64,000 bases of DNA from Vanilla planifolia. Its lineage: Eukaryota; Streptophyta; Magnoliopsida; Asparagales; Orchidaceae. Shown one piece after another: positions 13,501 to 26,894 of this stretch. The notes below the pieces were generated by a model. The model had not been told where the DNA came from. It did not search any database and saw only the letters and a program-made list of their open reading frames with translations. The translations under genes and the position numbers were made by a program. The stretch's first letter is position 1, and every line of letters begins with the position of its first letter. The stretch covers positions 14,677,107-14,741,106 of the forward strand of contig CM043877.1 in NCBI GenBank assembly GCA_023846275.1. The letters are read 5' to 3'.

Positions 13501-14990
13501 TGATGTGTTCCTAAACTTGCTTAATAATTTATAATGTGGTCATACCTTAAACCATTCTTTAAAAAAGATGAAGAGATAAAAAAGAAAAAACCAAAGTTAG
13601 AAAAAGATAAAGAATAAGAGTTTTGAAGTTTTTATATTAAAAATTACGTTTCTACTCTATTATTTATTCACAAGTTTTTTATATTATATTGCTTGAAATT
13701 TACAAATGCATGTAGTTACCCAAATGTGGACTTCTTTATATATATCTATATGTTTTTGCAATTGAGCTTGTGTTAATTGTTTCAACTTATTTTTAGTATA
13801 AATTTTCAAGTTAAAATGAGACACACTATGGGGATACCAGGGAGTAACGAGGACTAGATCATGTTAACTTATACTAACATATGTGTTATTTTCTTATTTA
13901 GTTGTAGGAGTTGTGATAATATTTTCTTATGTGAGAATGAGAGACATATAATAGATCTTTTATCATATTGTTGAATTAGATTTTATGTGACTTAAACATT
14001 GTGTAGATGAAACTTTTAAAGATTTTGTTTATTTAAATATTAAAATGTTCTCTTTATGAAAAAAGTGAAAAATTTTAATGCAAAATAAGTTCTTTAAAAG
14101 TGATTTCCTTATATTAGCTTTTTTTGTTATTTTAAAAACCCACTTTAGTTATATATTAAAAAGGTTTTATTAAAAGGATGAATTTTATAAAATTTTCTTC
14201 TAATACTTGTTTTTTTAACAAGAAAAAAATGCATGTTTTTACTAAAAGAAAGAAATAAAAAGAATTTGGTGTTGTGGCACTAAAATAAAGGAAAGGTTGG
14301 GTCAAGGTTGCCACACCAAGATTGATGAACAATTTGATCAATTACATGGGGTAGAAGTATTTTGAAGATTAATCACATTCTTGGTATTATCAACTAAAGA
14401 TTATTAAAGAAGATAACATGTTTAATATGTGCATCAGTATGATGATATTATTATTAAGTATGTATGACATCAGTATTTTATTATTTTTATGAGAATAGAT
14501 TTTCGTTATACATGAGTAAAAATTATAGTATGCTTGATGCAAGTAGCATGCAATTGTATTATTGAAAAGAAAAAGTATATAATGACTTGTGGGCCATTTA
14601 AATTAAAAGATTGAAAATACTAATACAAATTAATAAAGTAACCATTGGGTCATGCAATTGAAAATACTAAAAATAACATGATAAATAGGTGGATAAAGAT
14701 AAAATAAAAAATATTAAGTATTATATTAATGGAATATGAAAAATAATAAATAATATTTTCACTATAATTAAGTAAATAAAAAAGAAGATACCAACATATT
14801 GCTTATAGAAATGAGGGAGTAATAAAAATATGATTATCATAAGGTTTATCTGGTTAAGTGGAAATGATACTTTTAAATAAGATTATATTAAGAAAAAATA
14901 TAATCATGAGATCACATGATATTGTTTAATTGGTATAATGAAACCCTTAATTTCTTAAATCTTTTTGCTTAATCTATATGATAAAGTCCT
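10561..14990. other. AT-rich intergenic DNA
   Basis: Very AT-rich sequence with many short A and T runs and no protein family recognised in any frame. The only open stretches are short and biased. It contains the degenerate repeat zone at 11860-12500. A relatively distinctive patch near 13830-13860 (CACTATGGGGATACCAGGGA) could belong to an LTR, but no partner copy was found in the window. Confidence 0.5.
11860..12500. repeat. Degenerate CATCATATAA-type repeat zone
   Basis: Variants of TCATCATATAATACA, ATCATATAAGTATGAT and GTATGATAAGTG recur irregularly, for example TCATCATA at 12373 and 12448, about 75 bp apart. The units are too diverged to define a clean period. It could be an old minisatellite or simple AT-biased drift. 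Confidence 0.35.
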
Positions 14991-14997
14991 TACTTCA

Positions 14998-15632
14998 AGC
15001 ATGGCCAAGGAGAAGAAGAGGAGGAGGAAGAAGAAGAAGAAGAAGAAGAAGAACAACAACAACAACAAGAACTAGAAGAAGAGGAAGAAAAAGAAAAAGA
15101 AGAAGGAGAGGAAGAAGAAGAAGAAGAGAAAGAAGATGGAGAAGTAGAAGAAGAAGGCAAAGAAGAAGAGGAAGTAGTAGAAGAAGAAGAAAAAAAAAAA
15201 AGAAGAGAAACTAGAAGTACAAGAAGAAGATGAAGAAGAAGAAGAAGAAGAAAAAAAGAAGAAGAAGTAGAAGAATAGAAAGAATTGGAAGGAGAAGAAG
15301 GAGAAGAAGAAGATGAAGATGAAGGAGAAGGAGAAGGAGAAGAAGAAGAAGGAGGAGAAGAAAAAGGAGAAGAAGAAGAAGAAGAAGACGAAGAAGATGA
15401 ACAACAAGAAAAAGATGAGGGCAAAGAAGAAAAAGAGGAAGAGGAAGAGGAAGTAGGAGGAGGAGAAGAAGAAGAAGAAGAAAAAGAATAAAAAAACAAG
15501 AAGAAGAAAAAAGAGACCAAGAGAAGGAGGAAGAAGAAGAAGAAGAAGAAGAAGAAGAAGAAGAAGGCAAAGAAGTAAAGAAGAAGAAGAAGAAGAAGAA
15601 GTTGAAGAAGAAGAAAGATAAGAAGAAGAAGG
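14998..15632. repeat. Long imperfect GAA/AAG microsatellite
   Basis: About 635 bp of nearly pure purine on the plus strand, mainly GAA, AAG and GGA triplets with CAA interruptions near 15050-15070 and 15400. All long open frames here (poly-Ser or poly-Phe on the minus strand, poly-Arg or Glu-rich on the plus strand) are by-products of the repeat. The tract lies upstream of the gypsy gag remnant and may be inside its LTR or leader, but that is not shown. Confidence 0.95.
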
Positions 15633-15682
15633 GGTTTTATTTTATTTGTATATAATGATCATGTTAGACTTTGTTAAGTATG

Positions 15683-15796
15683 TGATAGTGACTCATCCAA
15701 TTTATTGGCATTAATATTTTAGGTGTACCATGCCATAATGATAGTGACTTATCCAATTTATTGGAATTCATATTTTAGGTGTATCATGGTCATAAC
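15683..15796. repeat. Tandem repeat, two 57-bp units
   Basis: Units at 15683-15739 and 15740-15796 both begin GATAGTGACT and contain ATCCAATTTATTGG and ATTTTAGGTGTA. They differ by only a few bases, so the duplication is younger than most of the surrounding sequence. Confidence 0.85.
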
Positions 15797-16479
15797 AAAA
15801 GGAAGAAAAAGCATAATAATCGAATGTTAGTTTTATTATCACATATAAAAGCTTCATTTGTTAACAAAGAATTATTCTTGTGGTTTTATAATACATATAT
15901 TATACTTGTATAAATGTATGATAGATAACTGTGTGGATGCGATTGATAACTAGAGGAATGATATAGATTATAACTATATTAATTTTTTATGTATATATGA
16001 CAAAATAGATGAAACAAAGAGATGGTATCAAGATAGTTGAAATTGTAAGGATAAAAAGTTAGATGGTATTATATTAGAATAGTTAAAGTCTTTAGGATAA
16101 TAAGATAGATACCTATGATAGGATGATGTGAATGAGTTATATACTTCTAATAAAGAAGATATATGAATTTATTAAGCAAGGTTGTTTGATAGGGAAATCT
16201 CACATGCTATAGACATAAGTATATATTGTGTTAATTCTTATAATTTTGTTATTATCTATCATATGAATATGTGAAAATTAATTCCATAAAACATGTATTA
16301 AAATTTTATCTATATATTAGAATGAGACTTGGTGATCTAAACCATCATAGAGAGGAGGTTGTTAGAATAAATAATAGAGTGCTAAATCAATAGTGAATAA
16401 AAGGGAAAGAGAATCTATTTGATGAACTAATTGAATTTATCCTATCAAAGAGAGGCATAATTATTATTACTAGAAGCAA
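15797..16479. other. AT-rich stretch upstream of gypsy gag
   Basis: No gene is seen. TGGTATCAAGATAG at 16023 resembles the start of the primer-binding site complementary to initiator tRNA-Met (usual form TGGTATCAGAGC) and lies at a reasonable distance upstream of the gag remnant. A similar GTATCAGAAC lies downstream near 17370, so neither can be assigned with confidence. Confidence 0.35.
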
Positions 16480-17235
16480 GCTTGATGAGGGACACCAGGT
16501 GTACAAGATAGTTAAGCAATTATTCAAATTTCATTCACCTTATTTCATTGATGCTAAAGATTGATTGCAAGCCAAGGATTGGGTAGATAACATAGAAACA
16601 ATATTTGATAACATAGTATCTCCAAAACTCTTGTGTTGAAGAATGTTGTTAGAGATTAATAGGTAAAACAAAAAGCTAAAGTTTTTAGGGAAATCAAATA
16701 TAATAATATTCTTTCAAGAATATTGTAAGGTCCTCAAAGAGTAGTATGTATCTTTATTTTCAAGGAACTGAATGTGAGATGACTTGAATAAGTTGTATCA
16801 AGGAAGCATAATTATAGCAATTAAAAAGCAAAAGTTTTAAACTCTTTTAAAATATACATTATAATTGTATCCATTGAAGAAGAAAAGTGTTTATTGGATT
16901 CCATTAGAAATATTATAGCTATTTTAGACTTCTTACAAGAAAAATGTCAAGTCATCTTATCAAACAGAGTAAAATTAAAACTCTGCTATGATAAAGCCAT
17001 GAAGAAAATTTTGAGAAAGAAAAGGATCTACCTTTACACTTATAAATAGATTTAAATTTAAAAAACTAATAATTATGAATGCAAGGCCACAAGTCTTCAC
17101 ACCATCTATAGAATATAAAATAAAAAAACTAATGTAGAGTTTGCAAAAAACACCATTGGAGTGGCACATGAAAGGATAGATCAAATGTTATAAATGCCAT
17201 GAGGTAGGCCATATAGTTAGACAATGTTTAAAGAA
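16480..17235 (+). pseudogene. Gypsy gag remnant with CCHC zinc knuckle
   Basis: On the plus strand, 16525-16625 reads FKFHSPYFIDAKD, a stop, then LQAKDWVDNIETIFDNI. This is the conserved block of plant Ty3/gypsy gag (F..H.PP.F.G..DP..AE.W+..+E.IF). Further on, FFQEYCKVLKE fits the downstream gag helix region. At about 17185-17235 the frame gives KCYKCHEVGHIVRQCLK, a complete C-X2-C-X4-H-X4-C zinc knuckle that normally binds the packaged RNA. In-frame stops interrupt the gag frame, so no working protein is made. No protease or RT could be read downstream. Confidence 0.8.
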
Positions 17236-18964
17236 TACGAGAAGAAAATGAGAAGTAAATATGTAAGTAATAGAAGGCAAGATTTGAGAGGTTTCATTGT
17301 TATGAGTCCTAATAACACATTTTATCACAAATGGTGTATAGGTTTAGGATAGGCTTACATAGTATCAGAACAAACTACATAACCCTACATATATATTATC
17401 ACATAAAAGCATGGCCCTTGCATATTTCATCGTTATCATAAGTACCCTTTTACTATAGAATATACTAGTAGCAGTATTATTTGAATACAATGCATTGCAT
17501 TCTTTTTTATTATCAAATAAATTCTAAAACTATCTGTAGTGTTTTATGTGTTAGAAAATTCTCTTTTAGTTAAAGTACTATAAAAAAGGAGATAGAAGTA
17601 AACAAAATACTTCAAACAAGATATAAAATTGACGTTGGATGATATGTTAAAATCTATTTTAACTCATAGATAATTAAGATGTACTAAATTTCAAATAATA
17701 TGTCTATAGAATGGCTTACCCAAAAATTTTATTGGTTTAGAATACAAAATCATAGGATCATCGAGAAAGTAAGAGCTTTCCCAAAAGTTAAGGAATTACA
17801 CTGATTTTAGTATAAGGGATCTCAACCTGTAGAAAAAGTGATTTTAAATATTATATACCCAATTATTTGCATTAGTGAAGTGATAAGGTACAACATCAAT
17901 GGAGTTCGTAGAAGACCAAATATGAAATCACATGTCACATGCACTAATGAGAAGGTTGGATGTCATGAATAAAATTTTTGAAAGTTAGGATCTCTCCCTT
18001 TGAGCCTCTCACTTGCCTTTCTAAGGTACTTCTAGAATCACACAGTCAAATTGTTTGTATACAAGGCACACGTATCTCACAAGCTTGACAACAATACTTT
18101 CATTACTTCATTCAAAATTTAATCCCTTATAACATGATGAACATCTTCATTATAGAGATCTCAAGAGTATAATAGTAACTTGTTAATATAAAAATATAAA
18201 AAAATATTTTAGAATATTAAGGGATATATTTTTGAAATTCTAAAAAACATTTAAGAATTTAAAAATCATCATAAATTACAAAGTAAATACCTTAAATTCT
18301 ACAAAAAAACTAAAAAATTGACTTAAAAGATACAAAATAATTTAATTAAGTAGTTCCCAAATAAATATGTGTTTCAGACAATAATGGTGAGTAATAAGCT
18401 AGTGAGTAGTGCACTTGGTGTGCAATTAAGGATTGGTGAGTGTCACTTAAGGTTCCAATTTTGACAATCGGTGCAGGAAGAGAGGTGCTGACACTTTAGG
18501 TCCACTTTCAAGTTAGTGTGGGCTAGGGAGAATTAGTGAGGTTTGACGTGTTGATGATTTCGTGGATCGGTTAGTGCGGTTCGAGCGGCTTTTTGAGTAG
18601 GAAGTCGACGTGTATCGAGCAGATGCAAGATAAGCGGGTGATGGCTATGACTACTAACTATGGCAGTAATGACGATAGTCAGTGATGACCGACAGATAAC
18701 GTAGGAAATAGTCGAGTACTCAATTTTAAGCCCTTTTTAATGTAATTTTCAACCAAACTTTATACAAAAAAAATTATAAGGTAGGTAGAGGGATTTCTTG
18801 TACTTAATTTAAAAATTATAAAGCTAAAAATATTTAAAAAGTTGTTAATTATTCTTTAAATAACTTAAACTAAAGTGTAGATATAAATAATTTAATGAAT
18901 TAATAAAAACAAACTAAAATGTGAATAAACAAGAGTCAATCATAATTAATCATAACAATAACGA
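17236..18964. other. AT-rich DNA with a more GC-rich patch
   Basis: No coding family is seen. The patch at about 18400-18720 is clearly richer in G and C than its surroundings and includes GGTTCGAGCGGC. It lies just downstream, on the minus strand, of the gypsy integrase end, so it may be that element's 3' LTR. GTATCAGAAC near 17370 resembles a primer-binding site. Confidence 0.4.
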
Positions 18965-19900
18965 AGACTAATAAGAAGTAGAAGAGCTAATCTTAGCTCG
19001 ACTTTGAGTCTAAATGGGATTATTATGCCTCAAAGTGGAACTTCTACGTAATGTATAAGATACTACTATGTCATCCTCCTCATGTGAGAAAGAGCTCAAC
19101 TCCCAGGAGCTAGGTTGAAATCTCTAATATTATTCTAACATCTCTAGGTGCAAGTAGTGAAGCTCCTCCTCAGTATCTAAGTATCATCAAAGGTGGGATG
19201 TCCTCACCAACATATAAACAATATATGTTGTGTTTGATCCTGTGTGAAAATTATTTGATCATCTGAGATTTGTTCTTCGTGATCTCTTAACTCGCAACAT
19301 GAGACTAAATGTATTAGTGGGACTTGTTCACTCTACAATGATGATGAAGGCTCAAAAGATTCACTAGGTATTGAGCATGGTTCCCTATAAGATAAAAAAT
19401 CCCAAATATTAAAGGCAATGTTTATTCTATAATTTTTCAATAAATTCAAAACATACATGTTCATACTTAGTTTTGTCATAATTTTAAACAGTCTAGTATC
19501 ATAAGCATGTTCATACCTAGTTTCTGATAAGAATCTCTTGAAACTAACACATAATCATCATCAATAAATTCTCTAGATTATCTCTGAGCATCGATTAGTT
19601 GTTTATATATTTTATTATTTAAATTAATTTGTTTGAAAACATGTTTACATATTGAGGAAATATAATGAGCAAAAAACTTAACATAATCAGAAATGTAGAA
19701 ATCATGAGAAAACAAAATCAAATCAACATCACTTTGAAGATGATTTTCAAAACAAATTTTAAAAGGACTCAAATGTATTATTGGATTAGTAATGATAATA
19801 AATGATCCAAAGTTGAAACATGTTTTCTTATTAGGCTAAAAAAAATGACTTAAATTTTATTTAACTATTTTTTTGTTTGTCTGTCTAAGGATGATAAGTT
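18965..19900 (-). pseudogene. Gypsy integrase C-terminal remnant
   Basis: Read on the minus strand, 19900-19874 gives FLLTYHP followed by TDKQ, the decayed form of the integrase block YHPQTDGQTE. The open stretch 19772-19578 begins MSPFKICFENHLQ and continues with FFAHYISSICKHVFKQINLNNKI before YKQLIDAQ. That fits the end of Ty3/gypsy integrase (SPFE..YG..P...DL, then the H......I...N..YK..AD.+R segment). A serine-rich tail (SSFSHEEDDIV) can be read at about 19100-18965 with a stop inside it. The RT expected above 19900 was not recognised. Confidence 0.7.
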
Positions 19901-22900
19901 AATAAAAATTTAAATTTTATTTGAATTGATGGATTTATTTGGTAATATGATAAATATGATAGCGAAATGCCAGAAACTAAATTTATAATATATTGAATAT
20001 CTCTTAAAAGTGAGAGTGTGTCTGACAAGTTATCAAAAAATATATTTGTAAATTCTTTTAACAAAATTTGAACAACAGGTAGTGGGGTTTGTATACTAAT
20101 ATTGGTTTCATGGTAGCAACAATAACAATCTCCAAAGATTCAACTCTATGCATGAAGGCTGAAATATAACCTATGCATTATTGTTTAGAGAGAAAATATA
20201 ACAGAGGGTTGATGCCACATCAAGAAGTGACGAATATACAACTTGTTAAGAAGATTAGGAATACTATCAAATTTCATGAAGAATTTTGAATCAAACTAAA
20301 AAATTCTACTCCAAAAGTTATGTCCCTGATGGAAGTGAATTGTTTCTTAATAATCTGTTTAATTCTAGATTATAATCTAAATTAAATTATTAAAAACTCA
20401 AAAAGATAAAATCTAGAAAGTCTTACATTAATCAGAGTAGAAACAAATGAGTTATCTGTACTAGATTTGACTAGTTTGAGTTCAGCATTGATAAAGCTCA
20501 ATTTGTTTTGCAAATCATGGAAAACTAAGAACTACAAATTTTTTGCTAACATCTTGAACATGAGATCTGAAATTTTCCTTGAGCAATGAGGCACTTTTAG
20601 TATCAGTTCAGCCCAAAATACAACAAGCAGCAAAAAACGAATGAACATCTCAACTTTCAAGCTATGGCAACTTCATTATAACTTTCTGTAGCAAACTAAT
20701 AGGACAACATGTATAGAGCATTTCTGAGGTTTGAAGGGTTTTAAGTACTTCTAATAAGAGTTGAAATTTAATAAAAAGAAGATTAGGTGAAGAGAGAATG
20801 GAACTTAAACTTTAATTTTCACAACATTAATACTACTGAGTTGAGTTCTTAAATTTTTAACTACATAAAACTGCAGCAGATACTTATGAACTTGTTGAGA
20901 GCTCACAAACATGTATTGTTGAGTAATTAAGAAAGAGAAAGGAAACAAATTAACCATATCTTGTATGTTCTTTTTGGATTTGAAATGAACAAACTTATAT
21001 AACTCTTTGAATCAATTCTAGCATCTCCCTAAAGCGTCTCCTAAAATAATCAAATATGGGCCCTAATACTCAAGTTTGCAACAATATCTCACCCATGAAA
21101 AGCTTGAAGAGATATTTTCCTTGATTTGCTCTAAGAATTCTTAGTTCATTGGAAAACATGTTAGATTACATGGTAAAGATCTGACTTACTTACAGCAAAC
21201 TTGGATGAGAAGTAAACGTATATAAGTCCGTTTTCTAATTGAACCAGTCATTTGGGGCAACTGGAAAACTACAAGATGCAGTTTAGTTTAATCATCCCAA
21301 TGCTCATCAAAAAACTCAAATACAAAAATTTGCAGTGAAGCTCATATGGTGTCATTATCAATTGAAGTGAGCACACCATTTTGTATCAAATCTCCTTAGT
21401 TATGTCGAACATGCCTCTAAGGTATGCCCAAAATCTATCTTTTTTGGTGGATATAATCTGGGTCTCATTGCTTGTATCTTAGGAAATATGCTTGGGCTTA
21501 GGAAAGAAGCAATATATTGCTTCGATTGAAAAGCATCATGCCTTTGTGTTGAGATCAATTGTATGTATGGATACGCTTTCTTCGGTGGTAATTATAATCA
21601 CTCTCTTACATTATCGATTTAATCACTACCAAAAACATAAAGCTAAATAGGCATTTTGGCTACAAAGACTAACAACTTAGAAAAAGAAGGAATATCTATA
21701 GACTAGTGCACATCATCATATGGATTGTTGTGATGACAAACAATTGTCTCTTGGGCACAATAGAATGATCCTTGACAATTCATGGAGGGAGCATGAACTC
21801 TATTTACTCAACTTCTAGTGGAAGTCATTTAAAAAATCAACTACATCTAAAACTATGAGAAATTATAAAACATATTAATATGGTTAGCAAGGAACTATTT
21901 GATTATGTTGTCAAATATTGCCTTGCCTATTAACTCAACTAACATATCATGCACTTTAATAGAGCAAGTAATGAAATAGGTGGCTCAAAAGATTTTGGAT
22001 CTAGAAATTATATTAGTAGAAAAGAAGTACGATCAGAAAAAAAAAATAAAGTGAATAATTGAAGAGATTTCTTTGTGGGATATAAAAATTGTGCCATGAT
22101 CAGTGCTCTCCGGAGAATTCTACACATTTTGTTGACTTGCTATGTTAAATATATGCATATTGTGCTTATTAACACAAGACCATTATGATTAACTTAGTAT
22201 GATATTTAATATATCCTTATAAGTGTGCATTGATAGTGATGTGGCTCAAGGATAAGGCTCAAGTTGGCAAGGGTAGAGAAATTATTATGATTCTAATCAA
22301 ATTTCTTACTAATGCCAAGTTCATATGTTTTGCCTTTTGATTTAAAGTATGAAAAGAATATATAGTCGAGTGAGTTTGATTGGATTTTCAATGATAGAAT
22401 TCATGATTTGCAAGCTTTGGAAGAACAATAAAGAAAAATATCTTGAATTATTAATCCTGACATCATTTTGAAGTAATTATTTATATTTAAAACCAAATCA
22501 TGACATAACATATTCTTAACTCTTGTGTACTTCAATGAGTTGTCAATGTCATATCATGCATTCTTAATAATATACCAAAAAATTGCTAATGGTCAACTAA
22601 AGTAAAGCCAATACATCCCGCCATTGCTATCAGAGTTACTACTAATCTTTAAGTTATAACAAAACAATTTTTTAAGGTTAAATATTGTTTATTTTTCATA
22701 CATGCATTAATACATTAATAGGGGTTTAGTGGTTTATATTTCCAATTTTATTTTTTAATATAAAAAATAAAAAAACATGAAAAAAAAAAACTTAAGATGA
22801 TTTTGTCCTCTCATAATAATATTAAAAATTTGATATTAACTATCTATTAAAAATATTTAAAATAGTATGATAATTAAACAATATAAATCATCTCGTTATA

Positions 22901-23469
22901 AGCTTGTTAATGCAATTTTTTAAAATAATTAATAGTATTTATTATTTATTATTTGATTAATATTTGATAACAATTACGCCAAACTAACCTTAATGATGGT
23001 CGAATGGCTGGAGGAAAATTATTATACGTGGAAAATGCATGTAAGTCACCTTTGTAATCATGTTTATTAATGCAAATATAAATTTAATAGTATGCATATA
23101 AATCAAATAATACATGTAAAAAATAATTTATAAATAAATTAAAAAATGCATCTATAATTTTGTGTGGTTGTACACTTTCATTATATTATTGTTATTTATG
23201 TCTATATGAAAATAACAAAAATTTAAATATAATATGTATTTAAATCAAATGATGTTTAATTTTCATGCATGTAACTTCAAGCCCAATGGATATGCATAAT
23301 AAAATAAATAAGAAATTTTCAAAATATATATTTTTTTTATTGATGTATTAGTTAAAACAAATATATATGTATATATACACATACACTCATAATATACAAA
23401 CAAACAGACACATATACAAGCATACCCACACATACATATATATACGTGCATGCACACATACGCATATAT
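19901..23469. other. AT-rich DNA, probable decayed gypsy pol
   Basis: The region upstream, on the minus strand, of the integrase remnant should contain the rest of that element's pol, but no RT or RNase H motif could be read. From 22650 it becomes extremely AT-rich without any recognised feature. No gene is called. Confidence 0.4.
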
Positions 23470-23471
23470 AT

Positions 23472-23539
<68 letters not shown>

Positions 23540-23735
23540 TATACATATATATACATACATATATATACATATATATACATATATATACATATATATATAT
23601 ACATATACATATATATACATATATATATATATATCTACATATATATACATATATATATATATATCTACATATATATACATATATATATATATATCTACAT
23701 ATATATATATCTATATATATATATTCTACATCATA
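23470..23735. repeat. Compound TA / ATATAC microsatellite
   Basis: An uninterrupted (TA)n run of about 60 bp starts near 23478. It is followed by ATATATAC repeats and then three 30-bp units each starting with ATCTACAT at 23633, 23663 and 23693. The Tyr/Ile open frames on both strands are repeat artefacts. Confidence 0.95.
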
Positions 23736-24660
23736 GAGAGTTTATAGACAAGATGTGTACGCACCATTAGTTTTGATGTTACATGTCTTGTATAATGTAA
23801 TATGCATGAATTATTTTGTACACATACTAGTGTATTTTTTTAATCAATCATTGTTTTTTATTTATATTTTTAGTATAATATTTATTTTTATTTAGAATTT
23901 TAGGGATGAGTTTTAAACAATTATTTTTCTTCTTTTGTATTTTTTATCACAAATCAAAAATAATTTAATCATCAAAAGCTTTTTCCATTGTTATGCTTTA
24001 CACAATGCTTTATTTCATTTCTCCTAGCTTGCATATAATATGTTAAATATCATATATTGCTTTGTTAACTAAACACTACATATTATCTACTCTGCTTATG
24101 AATAGACTATAAAACTAATTAATTTATTGTATCTTATTTATAACATACCATACTTTAGGCATAGGAGAACAACTTTAACTAAATGAATGTTTCTTTCTTG
24201 TTTTATCGAACATTATATTTGAACTTAAAGTATCATCTATTGGCAATAATGTATATTATGAAAAGTCTAACAATATTTTGTCCTAGTCAACATACTATTG
24301 CCAACACCTTGCGATTAAACTAGGTATAATGGACATAAAAAAATAAAAGTGCAATAAGTTTTCACAAGAAAAATGAGTTTTTCTTTTCTTGAACTTAACA
24401 AATGATACATTATGTATTGACATATTATACATTATTTTAGAAATATTCATATATGAAACAAAACTTGGTTATTTCCTATTTAATCCCTCCTTGAGCCAAA
24501 ACGTGACATAAATAAGACATCTCATAGTCATTTAAGCTTTGATAAAACATGCAACCCCTTAAAATTTTCACATGCAATCCAAACTCCCAACTCAAGCAGG
24601 TCCATGAGTTTGTAATAGAAAAAGAAACATAAAACAATACACTTATTCACATGATTCATT
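23736..24660. other. AT-rich DNA, nothing recognised
   Basis: No open frame, repeat or motif stood out between the compound microsatellite and the pyrimidine-rich patch. Confidence 0.5.
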
Positions 24661-24958
24661 CTTCTCGCTTTTTACAATAGCTTGCAATACTATTTTGGAA
24701 ACCTGCCCTCTCTTTTCTTTCTTATTTCCTCCCTCCCCAATCAATTTAAATTGGTTCTCTCTCTCTCTTTCTCTCGCTCTCTCTCTCTCTTGGTCTTTTA
24801 TTTCCACTTCTTCCTCCTTGAGATCTCAAAAGGCTCTTATTTTCTCTATCTAATTTTTTTCTCCAACTACTCCCATTCTACCTCGCTTCTTCCCTACTCT
24901 TCTCTTTCTCTCCATGCTCCAAAAGCTTCATTCTTAGTGATTGCAAGTAGGTAAATGA

Positions 24959-24962
<4 letters not shown>
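24661..24962 (+). other. Pyrimidine-rich leader-like stretch with CT repeat
   Basis: About 300 bp rich in C and T on the plus strand, including an imperfect (CT)n run at about 24757-24793. It ends near AGTAGGTAAATG, which looks like a plant 5' splice site. CT-rich leaders followed by an intron are common in plant genes. However, no exon could be found downstream, and the 90-codon open frame at 24682-24954 is low-complexity Ser/Leu/Phe. It may be a stranded leader or plain simple sequence. Confidence 0.35.

Positions 24963-25029
<67 letters not shown>
24963..25029. repeat. (TA)n microsatellite
   Basis: A perfect dinucleotide run of about 33 units, flanked by unique AT-rich DNA. Confidence 0.97.
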
Positions 25030-25033
<4 letters not shown>

Positions 25034-26894
25034 ATTCTTAATTTTTACCTTCTTATTTTATAATAATCTAATTGAATTTTGAAAATTATAAAACAAAAAC
25101 TAACAACTTTTTAAGTTTTTTCAATAATATATTTACTTTAGTATTTGAAGCATCTTTGTAAAGTACATGTTTTTTAAAACAGCTCTAAAATAGTAGTATA
25201 TTAGTTTGTTTAATAACATAAATTTTTATTATATAATTAGTATTTAATTATATGCTCAAACATATAATTATAATATCACAAAGGTTCTCATAATATAACA
25301 CTAAAAATCATAAGTCTCATGTGGTGGAACCAAAAGAAGTAAGAAAGAGAGAAGTGTGGCCACAACTTCAGCAAACCAAAAATAGAATAGAAAGCAAGAT
25401 TTAAGAAAGCATAACAATCATCCTTGCCATAACCTTTCCCAACTTCGATGTCACTACATGTAGTTCTTTTAATCTTCTCTTTTGAATTGGAAAATTTATT
25501 TTATTTTTCAGCTAAAATGATGTTTGGAAACCATTGTAAACTTAGCATAAGCAATGTTTAACTTTTACTTGAACACCATATAAAATCATGCCAAATTTTG
25601 TAAACTATTTCCAAACTTTTAAAAGTAAATATAAATATATTTTCTTTGAAAATTTGTGAAAGCAACTTTTTGAGTCATTTATAACATTGCATCTAATGTC
25701 AAGTTCTTACAAATTTTTTGAAATTATAACAACTTCATATTATTGGGTACATAAGACAATCAACAATTTGTGCTAAACGAATATAAAAAAATTGTTACAA
25801 CAACATTGATAATAAAAGACAATATGTTTGAGTAACTTTGTCAAAGTTTTGATATTTTGTGTAGTGAGCAAAATGTGAAAGGAGTATATTTTGAAGGGCA
25901 TAATTAGTATATTGTAATAGAATTATGCATTATCTCTATATGTAAGAGACAAATTAGAAGGAGAAATTAGAATAATATGAACTACAAAAAAGGTAAACAA
26001 ATAAATTAAAATAACTGTAATATAAGTATGTTATTATTATTCATTATTGAATAATAAATTAATATTCATGATCACATAACGTCATCTTCTTTATGCATAT
26101 ATGTTTTTATAATATATAACATGATGTTATTCATAAGCCATGGTTGAGACATGCATTTAAGATATACATTTGATTAGAAGATATACATAAAAACATGAAA
26201 TAATAGAAGATAAAAAGAATAAGATGAGTAATAAGAAATAAAAAAGTAGGTCATATAAACCTTATGATACCATGATATGAAATTATGATGTGATGTAGCC
26301 TACATGAGTCTTATGTTATACCAATGATAATATTTATAAGATATGACGTCATGATGAAATGACATGCTGATAAGTTATGATAAGAGAAATGAGGTTATTT
26401 TTTATAACAATGTCTTGAACAGTTATACTTTGTATCACCATGGGCTTAATAAGTAGAGTTGATAAAATAAAAGTAATCATATGCTCATAATATAGGGATG
26501 AAAAGGACTACAAGTCCAGAAAAAGATTATAAAGATTGTCATACGTGCATAGTGCAGGGCTGACAAGTCATATTGAGATATGATATGAAACTCTGTAAAT
26601 CAATCACCTCTTTCTCTGTTATCACTATTGAATAGACGAGTAAAAAAAGATAAAAGTCATCACACACCCACATAATATGGGTTGTGAGGACTATAAGTCA
26701 TTCCCAAGAAGATAAAAGTCATTTCATACATATAATTCCAAGTTGATGATGACTATAGATGCAAATGAGATATATTATTGGCTAATTATGATATAAATAT
26801 GGGTAGTCATCTATATGACATCAAAAAAATTGAATAGATAAATTTATATAATAAATGAATATAATCATGACTCTACATTCGTTATATGCATTTT
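25030..26894. other. AT-rich DNA with faint repeats
   Basis: No gene is recognised. Between about 26440 and 26760 phrases such as GATAAAAGTCAT and GGACTA..AGTC recur at irregular spacing, suggesting an old degenerate tandem array. Confidence 0.4.

Noticed and set aside
14978..15570. Several open frames rich in Ser, Phe, Arg or Glu on both strands
   Set aside because: They are all translations of one GAA/AAG microsatellite and have no domain or start context.
23263..23770. Tyr/Ile open frames on both strands
   Set aside because: Products of the TA/ATATAC microsatellite.
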